A stretch of DNA of 18,953 nt from Lachnospiraceae bacterium (GTDB taxonomy: Bacteria; Bacillota; Clostridia; Lachnospirales; Lachnospiraceae). The notes under the pieces were generated by a model, which ran no database searches, had not been told where the DNA came from, and was given only the letters and a program-made list of their open reading frames with translations. Position 1 is the stretch's first letter, and each line of letters starts with the position of its first letter. The position numbers were made by a program, and so were the translations under genes. The stretch lies in assembly GCA_024691145.1 (NCBI GenBank), contig JAILNW010000105.1, positions 1 through 18,953 on the forward strand, in the 5' to 3' direction. Of this stretch, positions 6,696 through 14,919 are shown piece after piece.

Positions 6696-9600
6696 ATGAA
6701 GAGATTTAACGCAAAAAAAATTATGGTATTTGGTTTGGCTGCAGCAACTACGTTTGCAGCATCAACAGTTGGTCTTAGCGCTGTAAAGGGTAACAGTACT
6801 GCTAAGGCGGGATCTACACCTAGTGTCAATGGCACTATTCTTCAGGCATTTGAGTGGGGAATTTCAAGTGATGGAACATTTTGGAATAACCTTAACGAAC
6901 AGGCCGAGTATATTGGGAATGCTGGTTTTACATCAGTATGGATACCACCATGTTATAAGGGCGGTGGAACATATGATGTAGGATACGGCGTATATGATCT
7001 TTATGATCTTGGAGAATTTGATCAAAAAGGAACAGTTCGTACAAAGTATGGAACAAAACAGCAGTTACTTGATGCTATCGATAAATTTCATAGTAAGAAT
7101 ATTCAGGTTTATGCTGATGTAGTTCTTAATCATCGTATGTCAGCAGATGCTGCGGAATATTTAACTGCATTTCCTGTATATGGAAATAATCGTAATGAAG
7201 TAAGTGGTTCAAAGGTATATCAGGCTTTTTGGACAAAGTATAATTTCCCAGGAAGAGGAAATAAGTACTCTAGTTTCAAGTGGGATAAGAATTGTTTTGA
7301 TGGAATTGAGAATGCTTTGTCTGGCGGAGGTACTCAGATTTATTTATTTGAAGGTAAATCATGGGACAACAATGTAGGAAGCGACAACGGTAATGCTGAT
7401 TACTTATCAGGTCTTGATATTGATTTTAATAATACTAATGTTAGAAATGAACTTACTAACTGGGGAAAATGGTTTGTTAATGAGACTAATATTGACGGTT
7501 TCAGACTTGATGCAGTTAAACATATAGATAATACATTTTATAAAGAATGGTTATCTAGTGTAAGAAGTGCAACTGGTAAGGAATTATTTACAGTTGGTGA
7601 ATATGCTTCTGGAAGCACTAGTGAGCTTAATGGTTATCTTACTGCAGTGAATTCATCAATGTCAGTATTTGATTTTCCATTACATTACAAATTTAATGAA
7701 GCAGGAAAAGGCGGATATAACTTGTCTGAACTTGTTACTGGAACGTTAACAAGTTCTAATTCAACAAAGTCTGTAACTTTTGTTGAGAATCATGATACAC
7801 AGGCAGGCCGCTCTAATGATTCAGTTGCTTCATGGTTTAAACCTATGGCTTACTGCTTTATTCTTACAAGAGAAAGTGGATATCCATGTGTATTTTATGG
7901 AGATTATTATGGCACTAGTGATGGTGAAACACCTTCATGTAAAGCTGATATAGATAAACTTATGGTTGCAAGAACAGATTATGCTTATGGAACACAGCAT
8001 GAGTATATGAATAGTTCAGATGTTATTGGCTGGTCAAGAGAGGGTGACAGTGAACATGCTGGTTCAGGACTTGCAGCACTTATTTCAGATAATGGTGCAG
8101 GAAGTATATCTATGTATGTTGGTAATAAGCATAACGGAGAGACTTGGTATGATATGACTGGTAATGTTTCTGGAACTGTTACAATTAGTAATGGATACGG
8201 AGAATTCTCAGTTAACGGTCGTTCATATTCTGTATGGATTAATAAAGCTTATACTGCAACAGAAAGACTTACAAATATTGTAAGAGAACCAAAAGATGAA
8301 GTAACTATTTATTTTGAAAGACCAGAATGGTGGAATAAAAATGAGGCTGGTGAAGTAATAGATAGTTCGGCTACCCCTAAAGTTTATGCATATATTTATG
8401 ATAACAAAGGTTATCAGAATTCAAAATGGTATGGACAGCAGATGACATATGTTAATGATAATATTTACAAAATGGTTATTGACGGATCATGCGAATATAA
8501 GTATGTTATCTTTAACGACGGAGATATTAGTGTAAGACAGAGTCCGGTAACAGGTGAAACAGGATTTATTATTGTTGATAATACTTTTTACAACTACATG
8601 GGTGTTGATTTCGAAAAGCAGGATTTGCCAACAGCAACACCAGCACCAACAGAGGAGCCAACACCGGAGCCAACAGCTACAGTGGTTCCAACAGTAGAGC
8701 CAACAGTAGAACCAACAATAGAGCCAACAGTAGCACCAACGGCAACACCAGCTCCTTCTACAAAGGTTAAGGTATATTACTATACAGGCTGGACAACACC
8801 ATATATTTATTATAAGATTGGTAATGGCTCATGGTCATCATATCCAGGAACAGCAATGACTAAGAGTGATGACAAGGCTGGATACTATGATGTTGTTCTT
8901 GATCTTGGCAGCGATACTACATTAACAGCATGCTTTAATAATAAATCAGGCAGCTGGGATAGCCATAATGGAGCTAATTACTCTATGGGCAAGGGTGTTT
9001 ATACAGTAAAGAATGGTTCTGTAACTAAACTTGCTGATGTCTATGAAGAAGTGGCACCAACAGTGGCACCAACAGTAGAGCCAACAGTAGAGCCAACAGT
9101 AGCACCAACAGTAGCACCAACAGTAGAGCCAACAGTAGCACCAACAGTAGAGCCAACGGTGGCACCAACGGTAGAGCCAACGGTGGCACCAACAATAGAA
9201 CCAACAGCAACACCTGCTCCTGGAAACACAGCAAAAATCTACTATTATACTGGATGGACTAACACTTATATTCATTATAAGAAAGCCGGAGGTTCATGGA
9301 CAGTTGCACCAGGAGTCAAGATGGCAGGAAGTGAATATGCAGGATATACAACAATTACTATCGATTTAGGAACAGCTACTTATCTTACAGCTTGCTTCAA
9401 CAACGGAAGTGGAAACTGGGACAGCAATGGCGGTTCAAATTATAAGATTAATGCTGGTACTTACGTAGTTAAGAACGGAAATATTACAGAGGGTGTACCT
9501 AATGTAGTTGTTGCTGAAGAAGGAAAGGTTATTGTTTATTATAAGACATCATGGTCAAAGGCATATATTCATTATCAGTTAATTAGCCAGTCATGGACAA

Positions 9601-9803
9601 GTGTACCAGGTGTTAAGATGGAAGATTCAGAGGTTTCAGGATATAAGAAAATTACAATTGACCTTGGTACATCTTCAGGTATAATATGCTGCTTTAACAA
9701 TGGTGGCAACAGCTGGGACAGCAATGGTGGAGCAAACTACAAGTTAAGCCAGTATGGTGTTTATACTATAGCTAATGGATCAATAAGTGCAACAGCACCT
9801 TGA
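6696..9803 (+). CDS. Secreted multimodular alpha-amylase (GH13_5-like, with CBM26-like and three CBM25-like modules)
   Basis: This 1035-residue extracellular enzyme should cut internal alpha-1,4 bonds of starch. A signal peptide covers about residues 1-38 (basic start, hydrophobic core, possible cleavage after AKA). The catalytic domain (about 44-520) resembles liquefying amylases of Bacillus licheniformis: DVVLNH (141-146), nucleophile D272 in GFRLDAVKH, acid/base E302 in TVGEY, and D367 in ENHDTQ. A CBM26-like module follows (about 535-635), then a Pro/Thr linker (643-688), a CBM25-like module (689-778), a second linker (786-842) and two more CBM25-like modules (846-932 and 943-1032). Each CBM25 repeats a YYxxxW...IHY...W...FNNxxxxWDS...NY pattern. 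There is no LPXTG sorting signal, C-terminal membrane segment or SLH domain, so it is probably released or held only through binding. The ATG follows GAAAGGGG. It is monocistronic, with its own promoter and terminator. Confidence 0.96.
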   Translation: MKRFNAKKIMVFGLAAATTFAASTVGLSAVKGNSTAKAGSTPSVNGTILQAFEWGISSDGTFWNNLNEQAEYIGNAGFTSVWIPPCYKGGGTYDVGYGVYDLYDLGEFDQKGTVRTKYGTKQQLLDAIDKFHSKNIQVYADVVLNHRMSADAAEYLTAFPVYGNNRNEVSGSKVYQAFWTKYNFPGRGNKYSSFKWDKNCFDGIENALSGGGTQIYLFEGKSWDNNVGSDNGNADYLSGLDIDFNNTNVRNELTNWGKWFVNETNIDGFRLDAVKHIDNTFYKEWLSSVRSATGKELFTVGEYASGSTSELNGYLTAVNSSMSVFDFPLHYKFNEAGKGGYNLSELVTGTLTSSNSTKSVTFVENHDTQAGRSNDSVASWFKPMAYCFILTRESGYPCVFYGDYYGTSDGETPSCKADIDKLMVARTDYAYGTQHEYMNSSDVIGWSREGDSEHAGSGLAALISDNGAGSISMYVGNKHNGETWYDMTGNVSGTVTISNGYGEFSVNGRSYSVWINKAYTATERLTNIVREPKDEVTIYFERPEWWNKNEAGEVIDSSATPKVYAYIYDNKGYQNSKWYGQQMTYVNDNIYKMVIDGSCEYKYVIFNDGDISVRQSPVTGETGFIIVDNTFYNYMGVDFEKQDLPTATPAPTEEPTPEPTATVVPTVEPTVEPTIEPTVAPTATPAPSTKVKVYYYTGWTTPYIYYKIGNGSWSSYPGTAMTKSDDKAGYYDVVLDLGSDTTLTACFNNKSGSWDSHNGANYSMGKGVYTVKNGSVTKLADVYEEVAPTVAPTVEPTVEPTVAPTVAPTVEPTVAPTVEPTVAPTVEPTVAPTIEPTATPAPGNTAKIYYYTGWTNTYIHYKKAGGSWTVAPGVKMAGSEYAGYTTITIDLGTATYLTACFNNGSGNWDSNGGSNYKINAGTYVVKNGNITEGVPNVVVAEEGKVIVYYKTSWSKAYIHYQLISQSWTSVPGVKMEDSEVSGYKKITIDLGTSSGIICCFNNGGNSWDSNGGANYKLSQYGVYTIANGSISATAP
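8622..8759 (+). repeat. First Pro/Thr/Glu linker-coding repeat in the amylase gene
   Basis: Tandem, imperfect 12-base units of the kind GTAGAGCCAACA encode [V/I][E/A]PT and ATPAP blocks (residues 643-688), separating the CBM26-like module from the first CBM25-like one. It is likely a flexible spacer. Confidence 0.8.
9051..9221 (+). repeat. Second Pro/Thr linker-coding tandem repeat in the amylase gene
   Basis: About thirteen near-identical 12-base units alternate VEPT and VAPT (residues 786-842). Two adjacent 24-base copies at 9147-9170 and 9171-9194 differ at only one base and share ACG-GTG codons where the preceding copies use ACA-GTA, which points to a recent tandem duplication. The region may vary in length between strains. 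Confidence 0.85.
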
Positions 9804-9832
9804 TTATAAAATTAAATGAATGATTATTTTTC

Positions 9833-9866
9833 ACAAGGACAGGATTTATCTTGTCCTTGTTTTTTT
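9833..9866 (+). terminator. Strong intrinsic terminator of the amylase gene
   Basis: ACAAGGACA (9833-9841) pairs perfectly with TGTCCTTGT (9852-9860), nine base pairs, followed directly by six T. It lies 30 bases after the amylase stop. Confidence 0.92.
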
Positions 9867-9869
9867 AAC

Positions 9870-9891
9870 AAGAATTTTCTACGAAATTCTT
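9870..9891 (+). repeat. 8-bp inverted repeat upstream of the amidase promoter
   Basis: AAGAATTT (9870-9877) and AAATTCTT (9884-9891) are perfect inverted arms around six bases. There is no T tract on either side, so it is not a terminator. It sits 11 bases before the putative -35 box of the amidase promoter and may be an operator. Confidence 0.4.
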
Positions 9892-9902
9892 ATTAAAAGA
9901 TG

Positions 9903-9931
9903 TAGAAATATGTAAGAAACTGTGATAAAAT
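9903..9931 (+). promoter_or_regulatory. Putative promoter of the amidase gene
   Basis: TAGAAA (9903-9908) and TAAAAT (9926-9931) are spaced by 17 bases, with TG at 9923-9924 making an extended -10. The predicted leader is about 75 bases. In it, AGTAATTAT (9941-9949) can pair with ATAATTATT (9986-9994), right against the TTGGAGG ribosome site. Confidence 0.5.
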
Positions 9932-10012
9932 GGTAGCGTTAGTAATTATGGGATGAGCAGGAAATTGGGTGTTTGCAATAGTATGATAATTATTTGGAGG
10001 CTTGAATTTTAG

Positions 10013-10966
10013 ATGGAGAGAAGAATTAAAAAAATAATTGCTTATATTTTTGACTGGGATAGAATATTTGGAACAAATCATGGAAAAAGAACCAGAAGAC
10101 AGATGGTTATTAGGAATAGAAGGTTTTTGTTTACTGGGATTTTATTGTTAACATGTATTATTTCGTATAATTGTGGAAGAATTTCAAATAAGAGAAAGTA
10201 TGAAAGACAAATTGATGATCTTGTAAAACAGCTGGAAGTTGCATATGAAAATGATGCGAAAGGTGCTAATTTAATTAATGATGAAGCGGTTCCAGCAGGT
10301 AGTGTGCCTGATGAAAATAAAACAGAAGAACAGAAAAAAGATAAGAAGAATGAAGATAAAACAGAAGAAAAGAAAAGAAATTCTGATGATAAAAAAAGTC
10401 TTGGAACAGTAGTAATAGATGCAGGCCATGGAGGAATTATGGCTGGTGCCGATTATGGTGGAATTCTTGAAAAAGACCTTGTGCTCACAGTTTCGGGAAA
10501 AGTGGCGGCAAAATTACTAGTGGACGGATATTCTGTTGTTGAACTTAGAACAAGTGATGTGGATATATCACTTTCTGAAAGAGCTAGTTTAGCCAATAAA
10601 ACCATAGATGCAGCGGCCTTTGTCAGTGTTCATGCGAACTCATATGTACAGGATAGTAGTGTTAATGGTATAGTTACATATTATCATCCTAAGAAGGAAC
10701 AGTTTAAGAATCTTGCTTATGAGATTCAGAAAGAAGCTGCTGAGTTAACAGGAGCAAGTGACAGGGGAATACTTGCTGAAAATTATCAGGTATTAAGAGA
10801 TACTAATATGTCTTCTGCTTTAATAGAGATAGGATATATGACAAATAATGAAGAATTATCAAAATTAAAAGATGATGAATATCAGAATAAACTTGCAGAG
10901 GGAATAGCAAAGGGTATTGAGAATTATTTAAATTCTGATGATAATAGTTTTGCCAGCGGAAATTAG
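10013..10966 (+). CDS. Membrane-anchored N-acetylmuramoyl-L-alanine amidase (Amidase_3)
   Basis: This 317-residue zinc hydrolase cuts the bond between N-acetylmuramic acid and the stem-peptide L-alanine in peptidoglycan. Its basic N-terminus (1-37) is followed by one membrane segment (about 38-53), so the enzyme should be anchored with its catalytic domain outside. Residues 58-80 look coiled, and 100-128 form a very charged Lys/Glu-rich spacer. The Amidase_3 domain (131-307) has zinc ligands H139 in DAGHGG, E153 in ILEKD and H207 in SVHANS, and catalytic E272 in ALIEIGYMTN. There is no SH3, LysM or SPOR cell-wall-binding domain. The ATG at 10013 has TTGGAGG at 9994-10000, a long 12-base gap. 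Roles in cell separation or sporulation are possible, but the sequence does not say which. Confidence 0.93.
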   Translation: MERRIKKIIAYIFDWDRIFGTNHGKRTRRQMVIRNRRFLFTGILLLTCIISYNCGRISNKRKYERQIDDLVKQLEVAYENDAKGANLINDEAVPAGSVPDENKTEEQKKDKKNEDKTEEKKRNSDDKKSLGTVVIDAGHGGIMAGADYGGILEKDLVLTVSGKVAAKLLVDGYSVVELRTSDVDISLSERASLANKTIDAAAFVSVHANSYVQDSSVNGIVTYYHPKKEQFKNLAYEIQKEAAELTGASDRGILAENYQVLRDTNMSSALIEIGYMTNNEELSKLKDDEYQNKLAEGIAKGIENYLNSDDNSFASGN

Positions 10967-10971
10967 AACAG

Positions 10972-11011
10972 TAACACTTATATTGCAAAAATTTAATTTG
11001 AGTGTTATAAT
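10972..11011 (+). promoter_or_regulatory. Promoter of proS, bracketed by an inverted repeat
   Basis: TTGCAA (10983-10988) and a perfect TATAAT (11006-11011) are spaced by 17 bases, with an extended -10 TG at 11003-11004. TAACACT (10972-10978) and AGTGTTA (11001-11007) are inverted arms flanking the -35 and touching the -10. The leader, about 48 bases, is too short for a T-box riboswitch. Confidence 0.65.
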
Positions 11012-11065
11012 CATTTTGTATGGTGTTTTTGAGATACTTGATAAAAGAACGGAGGATATAATAAT

Positions 11066-12802
11066 ATGAAACTTGATAAGATGGTTGGAGATCGATTTAA
11101 AGAAAGACCTTCCGATTGTATAGTTGACAGCCATGCGTTTATGGTAAGGGGTGGCTACATGAAGTATGTAGCTAATGGTATTTATTCGCAGTATCCGGTA
11201 CTTAAGAGAGTTACTACGAAGATTGAGAATATTATTCGTGAAGAGATGGACAGTATTGACGGACAGGAAGTACTTTTCCCAGTTGTTATGCCTCAGAGTT
11301 TATGGGAAGAGTCAGGAAGATATCAGAGCATTGGAAGCGAGATGTTAAGAGCTAAGGATAGAAGTGGTGCAGGTATAGTTCTTGGTATGACTCATGAAGA
11401 AGCAGCAGTGCATCTTGTAAGGGAAAGTGCTAATACTTATACTAAGTATCCGTTTATGATATATCAGTTCCAGACTAAGTTCAGGGACGAAGCAAGACCG
11501 AGAGCAGGTCTTATAAGAGTAAGGGAATTCACTATGAAGGATGCTTACTCATTCCATACATCAATGGAAGATTTGGAGAATTATTATCAGATTTGTTATG
11601 ATTCATATCACAGAATATTTGCTAAAGCAGGTGTTCCGGATGTTATATCTGTAAAGTCAGACTCTGGTATGATGGGAGGAAGCGTTTCTCATGAGTATAT
11701 GCTTCTTACTCCTATTGGAGAGGATACTATAGCTATTTGTAGTGAGTGCGATTACAGAGCAAATATGGAGGCTGCTGAGAATATTATTATTAATGATGAT
11801 AAATCAGCTATGGAAGAACTTGTGAAAGTTCATACACCTGGATATAAGACAATTGAGGAAGTGTCTGGTTTCCTTAAGAAAGATATTACACAGACTTGTA
11901 AGGCTGTTGTTTATCAGAAGAACCTTACTGATGAGTATGTAATTGTATTTATGAGAGGCGACATGGAACTAAATGAAACTAAGCTTCGCAATTTCCTTGG
12001 AGAAGAGATACATGCAGCAGAGATTACTTTAGAGTCTGGTCTTGTTGCAGGTTATATGGGACCAGTTGGTCTTGATGCAAAGTGTACAGTATTATATGAT
12101 TCTTCACTTAAGGGAACTAAGAATCTTGTTTGTGGTGCTAATGAAGATGAGTATCACTATACTGGTTTTAATGTAGACAGAGATGTTAAGGATATAGAGT
12201 ATTATGACTTTGCGAAGATTACAGAGGGTGGTATATGTCCATGCTGTGGCAAGAAGTCAATAACTATATCAAGAGGTATAGAAGTTGGTAATATATTCCA
12301 GCTTGGAACTAAGTATACTAAGTCTATGAACATGCAGTATACTGATCAGAATGGTCAGTTACAGTATCCTATTATGGGATGCTATGGTATAGGTGTTGGA
12401 CGTCTTGCAGCTTCTGTTTGTGAAGCCAAGCATGATGATTATGGTCCAATATGGCCTATAACTATTGCTCCTTGGGAAGTTCATATATGCTGCTTAAGAT
12501 CTGATGATGCAGAGGTTAAGAAGGTTTCTGATGATCTATATGACAGACTTCAGAAGTCAGGTGTAGATGTAATTTATGATGACAGAAAGGGCGTAAGACC
12601 AGGTGCTATGTTTGCAGATGCAGATTTACTTGGATGTCCAGTAAGAGTTGTTGTAAGCCCTAAGAATCTTAAGGAAAACCTTTGTGAGATTTCTACAAGA
12701 GATAAGAGCATACAGAAGAAGGTTGCTGTTGAGGATACATTTGATGAAGTTCTTGCTATTATTAAACAGTTAAAAGACGAGATTATGTCTAAGGTAAAAT
12801 AG
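11066..12802 (+). CDS. proS: Prolyl-tRNA synthetase, bacterial type with editing insertion
   Basis: This 578-residue cytosolic class II synthetase charges tRNA-Pro. Visible elements are MTHEE (108-112), motif 2 with RDE (140-142) leading into RAGLIRVREFTMKDAYSFH, and motif 3 GIGVGRLAAS (441-450). Between motifs 2 and 3 an insertion of about 150 residues (about 240-385) carries the GANEDEYHYTGF block, the INS (YbaK-like) domain that removes mischarged alanine in bacterial-type ProRS. The C-terminal anticodon-binding domain spans about 465-575. CPCC (391-394) lies in the region just after the INS domain. The ATG follows ACGGAGG. The gene stands alone with its own promoter and terminator. Confidence 0.97.
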   Translation: MKLDKMVGDRFKERPSDCIVDSHAFMVRGGYMKYVANGIYSQYPVLKRVTTKIENIIREEMDSIDGQEVLFPVVMPQSLWEESGRYQSIGSEMLRAKDRSGAGIVLGMTHEEAAVHLVRESANTYTKYPFMIYQFQTKFRDEARPRAGLIRVREFTMKDAYSFHTSMEDLENYYQICYDSYHRIFAKAGVPDVISVKSDSGMMGGSVSHEYMLLTPIGEDTIAICSECDYRANMEAAENIIINDDKSAMEELVKVHTPGYKTIEEVSGFLKKDITQTCKAVVYQKNLTDEYVIVFMRGDMELNETKLRNFLGEEIHAAEITLESGLVAGYMGPVGLDAKCTVLYDSSLKGTKNLVCGANEDEYHYTGFNVDRDVKDIEYYDFAKITEGGICPCCGKKSITISRGIEVGNIFQLGTKYTKSMNMQYTDQNGQLQYPIMGCYGIGVGRLAASVCEAKHDDYGPIWPITIAPWEVHICCLRSDDAEVKKVSDDLYDRLQKSGVDVIYDDRKGVRPGAMFADADLLGCPVRVVVSPKNLKENLCEISTRDKSIQKKVAVEDTFDEVLAIIKQLKDEIMSKVK

Positions 12803-12817
12803 TAAATAAAGATTTAT

Positions 12818-12860
12818 AAGCCGTAGCTGCATTTGGTTTGTGGTTACGGTTTTTTATTTT
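12818..12860 (+). terminator. Intrinsic terminator of proS
   Basis: AAGCCGTAGC (12818-12827) pairs with GGTTACGGTTT (starting 12842) over about ten pairs including G-U pairs, followed by a T-rich run through 12860. It lies 15 bases after the proS stop. Confidence 0.85.
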
Positions 12861-12865
12861 ATGAA

Positions 12866-13117
12866 ATGAGGCAGTATTATGAGATAAATCAGAGAGAATG
12901 GAATGATGATTTGTTTTATAATTATCTTAAAAGAATGAAGAAAGCGTATTTAATACAAGGCGTTGGAAGATATAATATTGTTGGCAAAGCGGCATTAAGT
13001 AACAGAGAAAAACAATATGTAATGTCTTTGGATAAAGTTGATATGAGCAGAGATGGAATTGTTCATATGAATATAATTGACTTTCTTTTAATGAGAAAAG
13101 ATTTGATATTGACATGA
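12866..13117 (+). CDS. Doubtful small hypothetical protein (83 aa)
   Basis: The frame is open from within the proS terminator, and the ATG at 12866 would give 83 residues (starting MRQYYEINQREW) with neighbour-like codon use (AGA, GGA, AAT, GAT). However, there is no ribosome binding site in front of it; the start lies six bases after the terminator T-run; and the prsW promoter comes after its end. A later in-frame ATG at 12935 has only a weak purine stretch upstream. It may be a real protein expressed by readthrough, or the 3' remnant of a larger gene. I recognise no family. Confidence 0.35.
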   Translation: MRQYYEINQREWNDDLFYNYLKRMKKAYLIQGVGRYNIVGKAALSNREKQYVMSLDKVDMSRDGIVHMNIIDFLLMRKDLILT

Positions 13118-13154
13118 TTAAGATTAAAAGTGGATTAAAACAATATAAGATATA

Positions 13155-13183
13155 TTGCTTATTATATTTTGATTTGGTACAAT
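13155..13183 (+). promoter_or_regulatory. Promoter of the prsW-hflK-hflC operon
   Basis: TTGCTT (13155-13160) and TACAAT (13178-13183) are spaced by 17 bases, with an extended -10 TG at 13175-13176. The predicted transcription start is near 13190, which excludes the ATG at 13188 as the prsW start. Confidence 0.6.
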
Positions 13184-13217
13184 TAAGATGTTAAATAAAA
13201 GAACGGGGATGATTTTT

Positions 13218-13928
13218 ATGATGCTGTATAAAACCTTAAGAGTATTGGTATTAGTAATACCAGTAATTATATTGTTAGTGCATGTATACAGAGAGGACAG
13301 GAATGACAACGAGTCAATTCTATTTATGTTAAAGCTCTTTATATACGGCATAGGAGCTTGTTATATTGCGTATTATGCTGAGATGTATGGTTGTAAGTTC
13401 CTTTGTGAAAAGTGGGGCTGGGTTGAAACTACAGAAGGATTTAAATTGGTAAAAACATTTGTACTTGTTGCATTTGTTGAAGAATTTTTAAAGATGTTCT
13501 TTCTGTATATTGGAACATGGAAACATAAGCAGTTTAATTACAGATTTGATGCAATTATATTTGCTGTTTCTACTTCTCTTGGTTTCGCCCTTGCAGAGAA
13601 TGTTATATATGTTCTTAACTATGGGCTTAAAGTTGGATTTGCAAGAGGCATAACAACTGTACCAATGCATGCAGCTGTTGCCATTATTTTAGGAGTTAAT
13701 TATGGAATGGCTAAGGAGTGTTACAAGCAGGGAGATAAGTTTGGTAAGGCATTTTTGATTTTTGTTGGATTTATGATAGCCTTTTTGGTACATGGAATAT
13801 ACGATTATTGTATAGTTCTTGGAACAAAAGAAGCTTATATAACTCTTGGAGGACTGATTGTATTAATGTACGTGATTGCAATTGTTTTAGTAAAGAGATT
13901 TGCAATTGAAGATAAAAAGATTTTATAA
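13218..13928 (+). CDS. prsW: PrsW-family intramembrane protease
   Basis: This 236-residue polytopic protein has about seven hydrophobic segments and the PrsW signature: E88-E89 with K92 (VEEFLK), then D111 in RFDAIIFA leading to E127 in FALAEN, H151 in VPMH, and H192 and D196 in VHGIYD. B. subtilis PrsW makes the first cut in the anti-sigma factor RsiW; the family belongs to the wider CPBP/Abi superfamily of membrane proteases. No sigma or anti-sigma gene is in this window, so the substrate is unknown. I chose the ATG at 13218 because GAACGGGG (13201-13208) is nine bases upstream and the predicted transcript begins near 13190; the ATGs at 13188 and 13209 are less likely. It is followed by hflK after 22 bases, so it is probably the first gene of a three-gene operon. 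Confidence 0.88.
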   Translation: MMLYKTLRVLVLVIPVIILLVHVYREDRNDNESILFMLKLFIYGIGACYIAYYAEMYGCKFLCEKWGWVETTEGFKLVKTFVLVAFVEEFLKMFFLYIGTWKHKQFNYRFDAIIFAVSTSLGFALAENVIYVLNYGLKVGFARGITTVPMHAAVAIILGVNYGMAKECYKQGDKFGKAFLIFVGFMIAFLVHGIYDYCIVLGTKEAYITLGGLIVLMYVIAIVLVKRFAIEDKKIL

Positions 13929-13950
13929 TTGATTGATGGAGGAATGTTTT

Positions 13951-14904
13951 ATGAGTACGAAAGCAGTAAAGGCAATAAAGACATCTGTAATTGTTGTTAT
14001 CGCTATTATTGTTATATCAACAATATTTGGATCAGCATTTACAGTTTCAGAGCAGGAGGCAGCAGTTGTTACTACATTTGGTAAAGCGAAGGCTGTTACT
14101 GAAAGTGGTTTACATCTTAAGATACCTTTTGTACAGAAGGTAAAGAAGGTTGATACAACAATAAGAGGTTTTGCCATAGGCTATGACAAAGATACAGATG
14201 AAAGTATCGATAATGAATCCCTTATGATTACTAAGGATTACAATTTTGTTAATATTGATTTTTATGTTGAAGCCAAGGTAAGCGAGCCGATTACATATTT
14301 GTATGCTTCAGAAGAACCATTTGTCATTTTAAAGAATCTAGCACAGGGATGTATAAGAAGTGTTGTAAGTTCTTATGATGTTGACAGTGTTATTACTACA
14401 AGTAAAAGCAAGATTCAGGCAGAGATTAAGGATATGATTGTTGAAAAGCTTGATAAAGAGAATATTGGTATTCAGCTTGTTAATATTACAATTCAGGATG
14501 CAACACCTCCGACTGCTGATGTTATAAAGGCATTTAAGGAAGTTGAGAATGCAAAGCAGTCAATGGATACAGCAATTAATAATGCTGAAAAGTATAAGAA
14601 TGAAAAGCTTCTTTCAGCAGAGGCAGAAACTGATAAGATTATTAATAAGGCAGAGGGACAGAAGGCAACTCGTATAGCAGAGGCAGAGGCAGCAGTGGCA
14701 AAATTTAATGCTATGTATGCTGAATATGTTAAGAATCCGGACATTACTGAAAACAGAATGTATTATGAAACTTTACAGGAGATACTTCCTACTATGAAGG
14801 TTGTAATTAATGGCGGTAATGGAGATGTTGATACTATGATGCTTCTTGATAAGGCTGCAAGTAAGGTTGAAACTGAAGCGGCAGCAGCTAAAACTAATGA
14901 GTAA
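13951..14904 (+). CDS. hflK: SPFH/band-7 membrane protein, HflK-like
   Basis: This 317-residue protein has one N-terminal membrane anchor (about 11-30) and a large outward-facing SPFH domain (about 30-200). Its second half is HflK-like: ITIQDATPPTADVIKAFKEV (179-198), a long Ala/Glu/Lys helix (about 200-260), then NRMYYETLQEILPTMKVV. In E. coli, HflK and HflC form a cage-like complex around the FtsH protease and modulate it; no ftsH is present here. The ATG at 13951 has GGAGG eight bases upstream; an in-frame TTG at 13933 would precede that site. It is followed by hflC after 15 bases. It lacks the Gly-rich N-terminal extension of proteobacterial HflK. HflK rather than a generic SPFH protein is inferred from the tail pattern and from pairing with HflC. 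Confidence 0.85.
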   Translation: MSTKAVKAIKTSVIVVIAIIVISTIFGSAFTVSEQEAAVVTTFGKAKAVTESGLHLKIPFVQKVKKVDTTIRGFAIGYDKDTDESIDNESLMITKDYNFVNIDFYVEAKVSEPITYLYASEEPFVILKNLAQGCIRSVVSSYDVDSVITTSKSKIQAEIKDMIVEKLDKENIGIQLVNITIQDATPPTADVIKAFKEVENAKQSMDTAINNAEKYKNEKLLSAEAETDKIINKAEGQKATRIAEAEAAVAKFNAMYAEYVKNPDITENRMYYETLQEILPTMKVVINGGNGDVDTMMLLDKAASKVETEAAAAKTNE

Positions 14905-14919
14905 TGTGAGGTGCTAATT

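Noticed and set aside
9051..9221. CRISPR-like array
   Set aside because: The repeats are in-frame 12-base codon units without spacers, encoding a Pro/Thr linker.
8946..9275. Three overlapping minus-strand open frames opposite the amylase linker, rich in Leu, Cys/Trp or Gly/Val repeats
   Set aside because: They are shadows of the 12-base linker repeat, which lacks stops in all frames; none has a ribosome site.
13188..13217. ATG at 13188 as the prsW start
   Set aside because: It lies at the predicted transcription start and has no ribosome site; GAACGGGG fits the ATG at 13218.
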